Below the pieces are notes generated by a model. That model was not told where the DNA came from. It ran no database searches and saw only the letters and a program-made list of their open reading frames with translations. Source: Conchocele bisecta (taxonomy: Eukaryota; Mollusca; Bivalvia; Lucinida; Thyasiridae). From it: 64,000 nucleotides of DNA. The number at the start of each line of letters is the position of its first letter. The stretch's first letter is position 1. Location: contig CM055267.1 of assembly GCA_029237695.1 (NCBI GenBank), forward strand, positions 12,365,043 through 12,429,042. The letters are read 5' to 3'. This document shows, one piece after another, positions 1-10,531 of the stretch. A program made the translations under genes and the position numbers.

Positions 1-299
1 TGACTTATATCTGACATTGACCTACATTTAACCTTGAATTACTACTTAATTTCCCTTCATTAAGGTTTTTAGTCAATTCCTGGTTAAGGTTTTTATGCGG
101 TGGGCCGCGGCCACATTGACCTACATTTAACCTTGAATTTACAATTACTAACCTTAAGGTTTCTTGGTTAGGTTTTTAAGTCAACCTTGGTTAAGGTTAG
201 GTAGGTTTTTATGCAGGCCACGGCCACCTTGTTTGTCAAGCTATGTGTACATCCACAACCCTCGTAGTCGAGCTATGCTGTTCTCCTACAGCTCTTGTT
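1..299. other. degenerate repeat DNA at window edge
   Basis: No gene seen. A phrase reading GACCTACATTTAACCTTGAA occurs twice (near 20 and 120), with runs of AAGGTTTTT/GGTTAAG and a GCAGGCCACGGCCA block that recurs at the 3' end of the TTTTT-hairpin elements further right. It looks like remnants of those elements, cut by the window edge. Confidence 0.4.
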
Positions 300-1037
300 T
301 TGTAAAGGCAAATGCGTTAAAGTTATTGTTTTTTCACAATATCTCTTTAACCCCTTGCCAGACTTTGATAATATTGCACATCAATGTTTGTCTAGGGATG
401 ATGCTTCATTACGCACACCCCCACATCCAAATTCTCAAGGTCAAGGTCATTTATTTACTTGTAATGTTCACCGGTTTTGTAACAGAAATGCGTTAAAGTT
501 ATTGTTTTTTCACAATATCTCTTTAACCCCTTGCCAGACATTGATAATATTTCATATCAATGTTTGTCTAGGGATGATGCTTCATTACGCACACCCCCAC
601 ATCCAAAGTCTGAAGGTCATTTATTTACTTGTAATGTTCACCGGTTTTGTAACAGAAATGCGTTAAATTTATTGTTTTTTCACAATATCTCTTTAACCCC
701 TTGCCAGACTTTGATAATATTTCACATCAATGTTTGTCTAGGAATGATGCTTCATTACGCACACCCCCACATCCAAATTTTGAAGGTCAAGGTCATTTAT
801 TTACTTGTAATGTTCACCGGATTTGTAACAGAAATGCGTTAAAGTTATTGTTTTTTCACAATATCTCTTTTAACCCCTTTCCAGACATTGATAATATTTC
901 ACATCAATGTTTGTCTACGGATGATGCTTACACCCCCACATCCAAATTCTGAAGGTCAAAGTAATTTATTTACTTGTAATGTTCACGGTCAAATGCCTCG
1001 GCAGGCGCGACACCGCTTCCGTGGCGGAATTCTTGTT
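300..1037 (+). mobile_element. tandem-repeat element, subfamily A (3' part), Helentron/HINE-like
   Basis: Four copies of a monomer of about 176 bp, each starting near AAATGCGTTAAAGTTATTG (about 311, 487, 657, 833; spacings 176, 170, 176), are followed by a 3' tail with CCTCGGCAGGCGCGAC, a small CCGC/GCGG hairpin and the terminus TTCTTGTT at 1037. The same monomer and tail form the complete element at 11271-11745. Short reading frames across the array only reflect its periodicity. Assignment to the pearl/HINE type (non-autonomous relatives of Helentrons) is inferred from architecture. Confidence 0.65.
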
Positions 1038-1451
1038 AATTTTCGCACTCCACGCAATAACTCAAGTTCGACTTCACCAATCGAAACCAAATTTGGTGTA
1101 CATGTTTATCAAGTCAAGACAAAGAAGCCTATTGATTTTGAAAATTTTCTGATACTTATCTCCCCTTGGCAGCCATTTTTAATGTTCGCACTCTGCATCC
1201 TTGTCCACGCAATAACTCAAGTTCTACTTGACCAATCATAACCAAATTTGGTATACATGTTTATCACGGAAAGACGAAGAAGCCCATTGATTTTCGGACT
1301 CCGTATCCTTGTCCACGCAATAAGTCGAGTTCTACTTGACGGATCGTAACCAAATTTGGTTTACATGTTTATCACGTCAAGATGAGTTATCTCCCCTTGT
1401 TGACTGGCCTTGCCTCGACGGGCGTATATTGTGACCTTCGGCACTCTTGTT
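1038..1451 (+). mobile_element. tandem-repeat element, subfamily B (3' part)
   Basis: Begins directly after the subfamily A terminus. It holds diverged units with CACGCAATAACTCAAGTTC and ACCAAATTTGGTATACATG, then the tail GGCCTTGCCTCGACGGGCG and ends GGCACTCTTGTT at 1451. A complete copy lies at 2736-3303 and an inverted one at 53680-54594. Its own 5' hairpin is not visible, so it appears truncated or interrupted by the A element. Confidence 0.6.
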
Positions 1452-1888
1452 ACCATATTTGATACTGGAGACGATTCTCATGTGCTGTGAAAAGTATTTG
1501 TTAAGAATTACTGAAAATAATATATGAACAGCAGACGACAACTATTTAATTCAGCATAGTAAGGGTTAACATGAAAATATTTTGACACGCGGGTATTAAT
1601 TGAATGGCTCGACACGCTACACGTGAATATTTCATAATTTATATTTACAAAAACTGAATATTTCATAATTAATATTTACAAAAACTGATATTTATCGTAA
1701 ATAACGTCAAAAGTTGACACAAATTTCAGAGTATCTGCGGAATATAATTAATTATAAGTAAGAGAAAAAATCAGGGAAAATATGATTTTGATCACTTCTC
1801 CCTAATTTCCCCTCACTTCTCCCTATTTTGCCTGGAGGGAGAAGTCACTTCTCCCTCCCTAAATTGTTGGCCGAGATTGAACCCTGTA
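1452..1888. other. AT-rich intron or intergenic DNA with a piggyBac-like MITE end
   Basis: No gene seen. Positions about 1528-1569 read AACAGCAGACGACAA ... AAGGGTTAA, the same right terminus as the TTAA-flanked element at 2610-3373. A 30-bp phrase around ATTTCATAATTTATATTTAC is duplicated at about 1625-1690. A CACTTCTCCCT motif recurs several times at 1790-1860, partly inverted. Confidence 0.4.
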
Positions 1889-2133
1889 TCAGGTGCTACA
1901 CTGGGCACAAATCCAGTTTCTACAGTCACAGATTGTGACTGGAGAAATGGGGCTTATGCGTTTTGTGACCAGTGTAGATACAGATAAGCCTGTGCATCTG
2001 CACAATCTGATCAGGATCTGCACTATACATTGTTCCATCAATAAAATGCCCGTCATGTTTGTAACAAACAATGTAGATCGTTATCAGGAGCTACGCTAGT
2101 CACCCATAAGCCCCATTTATCCAGTCACAGTCA
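1889..2133. repeat. fold-back MITE-like repeat next to exon A
   Basis: The arm GTGACTGGAGAAATGGGGCT (about 1937) is answered by its inverted copy CATAAGCCCCATTTATCCAG at 2104-2130. The central GATCTGCAC...AATGCCCGTCATG stretch recurs diverged near 18448-18530, so this is a dispersed repeat. Its right arm ends within about 20 bp of the splice acceptor of the next exon. Confidence 0.55.
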
Positions 2134-2151
2134 CCGTGTATCTGCCCACAG

Positions 2152-2284
2152 GGAAGTTTGTACCGGTTGATGCGGTCCTGGACATGAAGGCCAACTTCCA
2201 GCTGCCCTTGGAAAACGATGACAACTTTGACTTTGTCGACTTTGTGGAGCTGGCTCGGGACGAGTCTACCACTCTCGTAGATGG
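2152..2284 (+). CDS. HNRNPUL1: hnRNP U-like (HNRNPUL1-type) protein, internal exon
   Basis: After a TCTGCCCACAG acceptor the exon reads GKFVPVDAVLDMKANFQLPL and continues through an acidic and aromatic stretch to LVDG, ending at a GTGAGT donor (2285). The VLDMKANFQLP core followed by a hydrophobic/acidic helix matches the region just after the kinase-like domain and before the RGG box of hnRNP U and its UL1/UL2 relatives, nuclear RNA-binding proteins. The exon ends in phase 2 and joins the next exon cleanly (GG|C). An acceptor at 2130 is possible and would add a few residues. Upstream SAP, SPRY and kinase-like exons must lie left of the window. Confidence 0.75.
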
Positions 2285-2609
2285 GTGAGTATACCAGGGC
2301 TTCAAAAATCACCTCAGCTCAATATCACAAGTGCTGATTATTCCTGTATCCAATGATCGTGTTTTTTTTATTGTTGTAAAAGCTTGCAAATGACAAGAAT
2401 GGTATGTCTGCAGAATGCTTAAATAGTGTCTATTTCCACAATTGCAGGAATGTGTCTTGCTTTGTTACTGCATTTTATTTTCGAAATCATGGATGTGTAT
2501 GTTTTTGCTTGGGCGGATAGATTTTAATTATACTTGCCTAGTTGGACGAGTAGCAAAACTGTATTTGTGTACGCCCTGCCTAGTATACTGCCTCCTCAGC
2601 AGGGGATAT
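2285..2609 (+). other. intron sequence
   Basis: The 5' part of the intron between exons A and B, starting at a consensus GTGAGT donor. AT-rich and without coding signal; no repeat recognised in this part. Confidence 0.5.
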
Positions 2610-3373
2610 TTAACCCTTAGACCGCTACTCACAACACTTGTCGTCTGCTGTTGCTTTTATATCTTGCATTATTTCTCAATAAAAACATGTTTTGACAGCA
2701 CTTCAGAATGCAGAATGAAGTGCTGTCAAAGCATATTTTTATACGCCCGTTTGAAAAAACAGGACGTATTATGTATTCATCTTGTACGGGCGGACGGGCG
2801 GGCGGGCGGGCACAGCTTGTTCACGCAATAACTAGAGTGCTACTTGACGTATTGTAACCAAATTCGGTATACATGTTTATCACGTCAAGACGAAGAAGCC
2901 TTTGATTTTCAAAAATTTCTGATGACTTATCTCCCCTTGGCGGCCATTTTTTTTTTTCCCACTCTGTATCCTTGTCCACGCAATAACTCAAAGTTCTACT
3001 TCACCGATTTAAACCAAATTCAAACCAAATTCGGTATACATGTTTATAACGGCAAGACGAAGAAGCCTATTGATTTTGAAAATGTTTCGATGACTTATCT
3101 CCCCTTGGCGGCCATTTTTAATATTCCCACTCTGTATCCTTGTCCACGCAATAACTCGAGTTCTACTTCACCGATCGTAACCAAATTCGGTATACATGTT
3201 TATCAAGGCAAGATGAAGAAGCCTATTGGTTTTAGTGAGTTATCTCCCCTTGTTGACTGGCCTTGCCTCAACAGCGTATATTGTGACCTTCGGAACTCTT
3301 GTTGATGATACAAATGGAAAATAGAAAATAAACAGCAGACGACAAAAAATTAAGATAGCGGTGTAAGGGTTAA
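2610..3373. mobile_element. piggyBac-like MITE with TTAA target duplication
   Basis: Flanked by TTAA at 2610-2613 and 3370-3373. The termini are inverted repeats: CCCTTAGACCGCTAC... at the left and CCCTTACACCGCTAT... when the right end is read on the other strand, both followed by TTGTCGTCTGCTGTT. CCC-starting ends with TTAA are the piggyBac signature. An internal hairpin, GACAGCACTTC/GAAGTGCTGTC, sits at about 2690-2727. No transposase is present, and most of the interior is the separate element at 2736-3303. Confidence 0.75.
2736..3303 (+). mobile_element. complete tandem-repeat element, subfamily B
   Basis: Starts TTTTT followed by ATACGCCCGTTTGAAAAAAC and a GGGC-rich stretch. The core holds about three units of 140-170 bp, each with CACGCAATAACTC, TCGGTATACATGTTTAT, AAGAAGCCTATTGATTTT and CTCCCCTTGGCGGCCATTTT. 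The tail reads CCTTGCCTC...GCGTATATTGTGACC and ends AACTCTTGTT. The 3' GCGTAT complements the 5' ATACGC, giving subterminal inverted repeats. Inserted inside the piggyBac-like MITE. Confidence 0.7.
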
Positions 3374-3559
3374 TAATTAACCTGATGACAGATACAGTGT
3401 CCTTGGTTGAAAATCATTGCATTCCATATATCGCCTGAAAATAACCACTCATTGAACTAACTAATTCAATGCCACATTACTATTTACTGATGTCCCACTC
3501 AAGGAGAATTCACATAAGCTCACATTGAGCTTGATTTCTAATCCTTTTCCTCTGTCCCT
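3374..3559 (+). other. intron sequence
   Basis: Unremarkable AT-rich intron DNA between the MITE and the minisatellite. Confidence 0.5.
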
Positions 3560-3960
3560 ATAAGGATTTGCAATTCTCTGTCTACAATATTCTGTCCCCA
3601 TAAGGATCTACAATATTCTGTCCCCATAATGGTCTACAATTCTCTGTCGACAATATTCTGTCACCATAAGGCTTTACAATACGCTGTCCCCATAATGATC
3701 TACAATTATCTGTCTACAATACTCTGTCCCCACAAGTATCTACAATACTCTGTCCCCACAAGTATCTACAATACTCTGTCCCCACAAGTATCTACAATAC
3801 TCTGTCCCCATAAGGATCTACAATATTCTGTCCCCATAAGGATCTACAATATTCTGTCCCCATAAGGATCTACAATATTCTGTCCCCACAAGTATCTACA
3901 ATATTCTGTCCCCACAAGTATCTACAATATTCTGTCCCCATAAGGATCCATAATTCTCTG
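3560..3960 (+). repeat. 26-bp minisatellite abutting a splice acceptor
   Basis: About 14 copies of a 26-bp unit, ATCTACAATATTCTGTCCCC plus ATAAGG or ACAAGT. Units drift from variant (TTCTCTGTCTAC) to near-identical in the middle. The last copy grades into ATTCTCTGTCTGCAG, the polypyrimidine tract and AG of the next exon, so copy-number changes occur immediately beside a functional splice site. Confidence 0.9.
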
Positions 3961-3967
3961 TCTGCAG

Positions 3968-4112
3968 CTACAACAGGGAGGGAGCAGAGAAGCGGCCCCA
4001 GTCGGTGCAACGCGGGGGCGGGCGTGGTGGGCGGGGCGGGGGCCGCGGTGGAGGGCGTGGCGGCTTCCAGGGAAACCGCTTCAATCCTCCCTCTGACCTG
4101 CAGCACAAACTG
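3968..4112 (+). CDS. HNRNPUL1: hnRNP U-like protein, RGG-box exon
   Basis: Acceptor CTGTCTGCAG (AG 3966-3967). Joined to exon A in phase, the exon reads YNREGAEKRPQSVQ and then an uninterrupted Arg/Gly block (RGGGRGGRGGG repeats) and FQGNRFNPPSDLQHKL, ending at a GTATGT donor (4113) in phase 0. YN.EG..EKR followed by an RGG box is the layout of HNRNPUL1. RGG boxes bind RNA and are typical arginine-methylation targets. The block is strongly GC-rich compared with the surrounding intron. Confidence 0.8.
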
Positions 4113-4610
4113 GTATGTTTACATTGTCGAAGGTCATTCATCGTGGTGGTATTCCTTTATTATCCGCTAATCGACTATGTTCAGAAATGCAGTGATCTCA
4201 GATCACAATTCACAGATGGATAAATATCGACCCATAAGTGTTTGTCTCGCCCAAGAATGACAACTCTCAAGTTACTAAAAACTTTTGTTGAGTATACTGC
4301 AGTCAGATTGTCCATTCATTCATCTGCCATTCTGCACACACACAGATGGTAAGTAGGTACTAAGACAGCAATGGTAACTGTAAATTCTATTCATTAAGGT
4401 GGAATGGAACCATCAAGATTTTTTAGCACACCAATATAAAAAATAATATACATTTTAGCTATCTAGCCTGTAACTGCATGTAGATGAACAAAGCAAATGC
4501 TACATAAAATGTTCAGCCTATTGTTCACTGTTTTATGACTATATAAAGTTAAATGGATAAATTAGGAGATGGGATTTTATCAGAAAAATAATGAATTTTG
4601 TTTAATATTG
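4113..4610 (+). other. intron sequence
   Basis: Start of the 9.7 kb intron between exons B and C. AT-rich; no exon, repeat array or RNA gene recognised here. Confidence 0.5.
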
Positions 4611-5741
4611 TAAAGGTACATGCTGCCCACTCAGTAGGCACAAAATGTTCTTCATTGGAATTACATAAGTGTATGATTGTATCACTATTCCACCAGTTCT
4701 AAAAATTACGAGGGCCCGATATACCGATGCATGTATAATGATTTAGTCATAGTTATTTTACTGATAGTGACTCGCGGTGGTATAAGGCTATTTTCATATG
4801 CAAATGAGGCATATTTATTAATTATTTATACTAATTAAATGTGTCACCTGAAAAAAATATATATTTTCGACAGATTATAAAGTATGATCATTGCACATCA
4901 AAAAATAAGTACAGAGAATAAATAGTAGTGTTTGTTAACATTTTAAGGAAACACGGTTATCGCCCCTGTTATCAGTGTGGATATTTACGTCTGATATAAA
5001 AATACGTGGGGTGAATGAATGTTTATTTTGCCAGAAAATGTCATACAGTCTACATTCGTGTACTCAAAGTCGGTTAAGTCGAATTTCCTCGTTACGTCGA
5101 ATTCGTGTCCAAGTCCCGTTTCAGATCCTATTATTTTCAATGTAACTGGCTACCGTTACGTCTAATTTTGTTACGTCGAATTTTCACCAATTCAAACTAA
5201 TTGTTAAGTCTCGACAACAGAAATGGGTGGTATTTCACTCTCGTTAAGTCAAAGTGTCAGTTTGCTCTCGAAGAGCGAATTCGCGGCGCCAATTTACCGG
5301 ATCAAAGACTGGACTTGTTTACCTGTGTAAACCTGTGTAAATAAACTTTGAATAAGTGTTAAAGGTGATTTTCTCGACACCAATTAAACAAAGTCTATCT
5401 TTCTCGAATTCACAACAAACAATCGAACATTGCTGACTTTTTCCGGAAGATGGATATTACCGAGTCGGACAGAGTGTAAACTGTGACCAATGTGGGCCGC
5501 TTCGAACTGGGGCCGTATTGGACTAGGGCCGTTTTGACTTGTTATTCACATGGATCGTTTTCTCAAATCCAACTTGTTGCATGTGTCATCAGATGCGAAA
5601 CGTTGCCTGAGTATATAGACTGAGTATGTAGACTCACATTCACCCTCCGATTGATAAATGCTGTGTGTATATATAATCAAGACCGGTATGCACAACAACT
5701 TGTTAATTTCCGGTTACATGCTTTATTTAATAAAATTATAA

Positions 5742-5937
5742 GTTATTGTGATTCTACACAGGCTATATGGTGTAATATTGCCCGTCTGAAGGTATCGGCT
5801 ATTGCCCGTCTGGAGGTATGTTCACCCGAGGCGATAGCCGAGGGTGAAGGTATGTTCACCCGAGGCGATAGCCGAGGGTGAACATACCTTCAGACGGGCA
5901 ATATTACACCATATAGCCTGTGTAGAATCACAATAAC
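5742..5937. repeat. fold-back palindrome MITE
   Basis: Left arm 5742-5795 (starting GTTATTGTGATTCTACACAG) is nearly perfectly inverted at 5883-5937. Between the arms are two direct copies of a 28-bp palindromic block centred on GAGGCGATAGCC. The transcript would fold into a long hairpin. Nested in the 4611-9741 element. Confidence 0.85.
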
Positions 5938-7155
5938 GTATTTGTCATACCGCAGAACCTGTATTTGGCCGTATAAACATATCTCTTATTTTGATCTTTG
6001 CGTTTTTTCAGGAAGAAAAATAATCCGAGATTCGATTTTCTACCGTCAGTCTTAATATAAAGGCGTAAATGAAGATTTGTTTTTTTATTAAACGAAAACA
6101 AACTAAATATGGAGTAAGAAATCCATCGAAAACGACTTTATGACAGTTTTTTTATATCGTGTAATTTAATGTATATTCCACTGCTCTATCGATCTGCTCT
6201 CCCTTTGGCGCCTCTAGAATAATGCGACTGGTTCCCAAACATTCGCTGTCATTGCTACGCCGCGGTTTCGTGCGTGGAACCCATAGTTTGTGACCTAAAT
6301 ATAGCCGTGTCACGAAGGCAAGCGCATTTAGATTTGAAAAGCTATTTTCGTTATTTTGGCTAATTTTTCGCTCATATTTTGATGAGCGAAGAATATTTAT
6401 GGAAAAATAAGCAATATAGACTGGTTTTGAGTGTACAATTTGTTACTTATATTGATAAATTCGGGGTTTTATTGTGTTTAGTGAGGAATACAATTCGCAA
6501 TCGGTAGACGCTTGCAAAATGTTCTTCATTGGACGCGAGGCGCCGGAGGGTAATCGCAATTCCTGTATGTCCGACGGTCTTGGCAGGTCATATAATATAT
6601 ATGACCAGGCAAGCTAGCCAATCAAAAGTCGAGAAACTTATCTGCGGTATGACAAAATAAAATGTTACTTTACTGCTTTGAATTGTCTTTTCTTGTTCCA
6701 ACCTGATAATACAGATGTGTTTACTTAGTTCGACTACACACATGCGTGTATAGGCAAACGCAAGTAAACTCATTAGAGTTGCAAAAGTGTAACTCCGTGT
6801 GTCACAGATCGTATGGGAGTTGCGTCCCATAATGTGTATGGCAATATTTCGAGGTCCTGTTCAGATTTTGTTACTTCGAGCTTCGGTTTACCTAAAGTAT
6901 TTATCACAGTCCGACGGACTTCGAGTAAACGAGCGTAGACTATCTACAGAATCATCAAAACTATCTGTCTCCCTATATTATAGCATGGCATGTGGGAACC
7001 CAGCTTTAATGCTTGATGACGAAATGGAAGAAAGATATGTCACCATATTAGAACTTTTATGTGTATATAAATAAATATGCAAAATATGTTCCTGTTATGT
7101 TGTACATATTTCCAAATGATTGTGCCTTTAAATAATATGTTTACGTCGTCAATAC

Positions 7156-7953
7156 TTTTTGTCGCGCCCGCTTGCGGAAAGCGCGATATAGTCGGCACTT
7201 TGGCGTACGTACGTACGTACGTACGTACGTGTGTCCGGTTAAAGTCTTTGGTTAAGTTGTTTGGTTAAGTTTTTTGGTTAAAGTTTTTGGTTAAGTTTTT
7301 TGGTTAAAGTTTTTCGTTAAAGTTTTTCGTTATACTATATCTCTGCAACTGCTTTGAAGTTTTTGGTTAAGTTTTTTGGTTAAAGTTTTTGGTTAAGTTT
7401 TTTGGTTAAGTTTTTTGGTTAAACTTTTTCGTTATACTATATTTCTGCAACTGCTTTGCCCATTACCTTGAAACTTCATATGGGTGTTTATCATCATCTA
7501 TATTTTCATTCTACCCCCCTCCCGTGCGGCCCCTGTGCCCAATATCAAGGTCAAATTACTTTGAAGTTTTTGGTCAAGTTTTTTGGTCAAGTTTTTTGGT
7601 TAAGTTTTTTGGTTAAAGCTTTTGTTTAAGTTTTTGTCGCGCCCGCTTGCGGAAAGCGCGATATAGTCGGCACTTTGGCGTACGTACGTACGTACATGGG
7701 TGTTTATCATCATCTATATTTTCATTCTACCCCCCTCCCGTGCGGCCCCTGTGCCCAATGTCAAGGTCAAATTACTTTGAAGTTTTTGGTTAAGTTTTTT
7801 GGTTAAAGTTTTTGGTTAAGTTTTTTGGTTAAGTTTTTTGGTTAAAGCTTTTGGTTAAGTGTTTTGGTTAATGTTTTTCGTTATACTATATCTTTTTTTT
7901 TAGTGTCCATGCCTCGCCACAAGGCGCGACTTGCAGGCCGCGGCAATCTAGTT
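7156..7953 (+). mobile_element. tandem-repeat element(s), subfamily C
   Basis: Begins TTTTT then GTCGCGCCCGCTTGCGGAAA and an (ACGT)n run at about 7204-7232. The core is irregular GGTTAAGTTTTTTGGTTAAAG repeats plus CTATATCTCTGCAACTGC units. A second 5' head starts near 7633, so two elements are nested or tandem. The tail CATGCCTCGCCACAAGGCGC...GCAGGCCGCGGCAATC closes it. The 3' GGCGCGAC complements the 5' GTCGCGCC. No protein is encoded. Confidence 0.65.
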
Positions 7954-8465
7954 TATATCTAGTTTATTTAGAAATGTATGTCTGCAAAATGTTTTATGCA
8001 TGGGAAAATTTTAGCGTATTTTAGTGTAACCAAATTATGACATTGTTGCAAAATATTGGAAAATAATGTGCTAATTGTATACATGATACACTGCAGCTTC
8101 AAATTTCGGGACATGCACGGGTACTGGTACTGCACGGGTTACTGGTATTTCAGTTACCAACTATTGCGGGAATTCCATTAGCAACGGACCCATATAAAAT
8201 CATGTCATTTGAACAGAAGTTAAAGTAATTATTAATAATGCCTATGACATACAAACTTGTATGTATTAATGTATTAAACATATGAGTTATTTATAAAATC
8301 ATGCTTATTACGTTGTATAGTGCTCGCGATAGACAGACGCTTATTACAATGTATACTACTCGCGATCAACAGACGCTTAAACGGATTAATTGATAATAAA
8401 TAATGCCTATGGTCACGTGTCCTGCCTATTCATGCGGTTGATACGTGCATAATCTCAGGATGTGG

Positions 8466-8573
8466 GGGTCACATGATCTATTGTTTACGCTGCAAGTCAT
8501 ATTGATGAATGAAATTTACGATTTAAGCGAGATTGCCGTGGGCTGCAGTGTAAACAATAGACCACGTGATCCC
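8466..8573. repeat. short hairpin repeat
   Basis: The left arm around GATCTATTGTTTACGCTGCA is answered by TGCAGTGTAAACAATAGACC about 60 bp later. Probably a small fold-back MITE. Flanking DNA (8280-8400) contains a duplicated CTCGCGAT..ACAGACGCTTA phrase. Confidence 0.6.
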
Positions 8574-9045
8574 ATAGCCAGATAATGCTGAAACACCAGT
8601 CTATTTATAGAACGCTAAATATTACACCTGGGAGTAAAGAAAAAGTAAGGCGATCGAACACGCAACCATTGCTTAGCGACAATTATGTCTAATTGAATTG
8701 ATTAATAAATATGCCTATTAACATGATTACCTGATTAAAGGTACATGTATTACATTTGCTAACATACTAATAATAATCCTTTCATGGACTTTGAACTTCT
8801 TTGTTTGAATAAACTTGCAGAAATCACGAATCAACTAATTACACGATGACTACGACGTCCGACGATTTTAAAAAAAAAAATTCTTTGTTTTTTTTTTCGT
8901 TTTTTTTCTCGATTTTTTTAAATATTTTTTTTGGATCCGCGAGAGACCCGCGTTATAATGGAGATCGCGCTATACGCGACTGCGTTATAATGGAGCTGCA
9001 GTGTACTAAATTTCTCTTGATATATTAATTTGAAAGCAGATGCGG

Positions 9046-9130
9046 AGAAAACAGCGAATTACAGTATCCAAATAGTAGTATCCAAATAGTAATTACAGTA
9101 TCCAAATAGTAATTACAGTATCCAAATGGT
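9046..9130 (+). repeat. short tandem repeat
   Basis: About four imperfect copies of a 20-bp unit, AATTACAGTATCCAAATAGT. Confidence 0.8.
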
Positions 9131-9741
9131 CTATCTTTATGTTGTGGTTCCACAGTCTACACTCGTTTACTCATAGTCCGGGACTGAGGAAAATACTTTT
9201 AGTTAGTTAAATTGAAAATTGGAGTTAATTGGTACATGCCCATGCAGTAGGTTATAATATAGTGATACAGACACTTTTGTATATTCTGTACGTATGACAT
9301 TTTATGGCAAAATGAACATTCATTCACCATTACCCCATGTATTGATTGGCATTATTATACATTTTATTTTAGACGTAAATTTTCTCGCTGATAACAGGGG
9401 CGATAACCGTGTTTCCTTAAAATGTTAACGGACATTACTATTTATTCTCTGTATTTATTTTTTGATGTGCAATAATCGTACTTTATAATGTCGAAAATAT
9501 TATTTTTCAGGCAACGCATTTCATTAGTATAAATAAGTAAAACATATCGTGCCTCATTTGCATATGAAAATAGCCTGATATCAATGCGCGTCACTATCAG
9601 TAAAATAAATATTACTAAATGATTATATCTGTTTTCCGGGCGCTTGTAATTTTTAGCACTGGTGGAATAGTGACACAATTATACACTTATTTAATTCCTA
9701 TAAAGAACATTTTGTGCTTACTGAGTGGGCATGTACCTTTA

Positions 9742-10097
9742 ACAGAAGTTATTATCTAGGAAATACGTACTTCATACCAAGAATTTGACTTTAAGTTATC
9801 ATTAGATTTGACTTAAGAGACTTTGAGGTAACGTGTGTAGTCTGTATATAGAATAGGAATAAGTGAAATTATGCAACGTAAACTACGCGAAAATGAGATC
9901 AACATCAGCACATTTAGCGCATAAAACTTTGAAAAAGCAGAACATTCAGTGCACAAATAACATTTTTAATATAAGCTGAAAATTACATTATCATAAAAGA
10001 ATTGAATTCCTGTAAAAAGGAAAAAAAAATATTGCAAGTTTAAAATTGTGGTTGAATAATGATAATGCTTATAATTGTGTGTGAGCAAATTGTAATA
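9742..10097 (+). other. intron sequence
   Basis: AT-rich, without recognisable exon or repeat, between the long inverted-repeat element and the pogo-like element. Confidence 0.5.
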
Positions 10098-10531
10098 CAG
10101 TCAAACTTGCACAAGCGACCACATGCATTAAGCGACTTTTGTCTTATGCGACCACGACTTTCCCTTAACGCGACCACCGGCCACTTATTTTGTAACCAAA
10201 AAGCAATGGTCGTTTGTACTAAACGACCATTAATTGACAGGATGTCACTTTCTCCAGGTGAAATTAGCCTCAAGTGTGTTACAAAGAAAGGAAACAAATC
10301 CCCTGTCACTGTCAAAGTGTTAATGATGCATTGTTTATGATTATTGACCTGAAACCTTGTTCTGATTCACTCGTTTTACAAAAAGTGATTACAAAAGGGA
10401 ATTAACTCATCGTCGCTTAGCACATGGGAACAACAGGGCTGGTCGCTTAGCACATGTGAAAACATGTGCGTATTTCACTCATTTAAAACGAATACCGTAC
10501 TTTTGTTTGTTGTGTACAGAATACGCAAGCA

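Larger units (their letters stand above)
4611..9741. mobile_element. 5.1 kb composite element with about 440-bp inverted arms
   Basis: Left arm 4611-5046 and right arm 9292-9741 are inverted copies of each other. Both outer ends read TAAAGGTACATG..CCCACTCAGTA. Shared internal landmarks include TTTTCATATGCAAATGAGGC, TTGCACATCAAAAAATAA and GGAAACACGGTTATCGCCCC. The arms are clearly alignable but carry many substitutions. No transposase frame was found between them; the interior holds fold-back and tandem repeats and (5070-5250) repeats of GTTACGTCGAATT like those beside pogo-type ends. Target duplication not resolved. A non-autonomous long-TIR DNA transposon is most likely. Confidence 0.65.

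Noticed and set aside
164..952. Several overlapping frames of 80-123 codons with repeated protein text
   Set aside because: They are translations of the 176-bp tandem array in different frames; the similarity is at DNA level and carries no coding signature.
2442..2831. 129-codon frame in the first intron
   Set aside because: It spans a piggyBac-like terminus, a hairpin and the head of a tandem-repeat element, so it cannot be a single gene.
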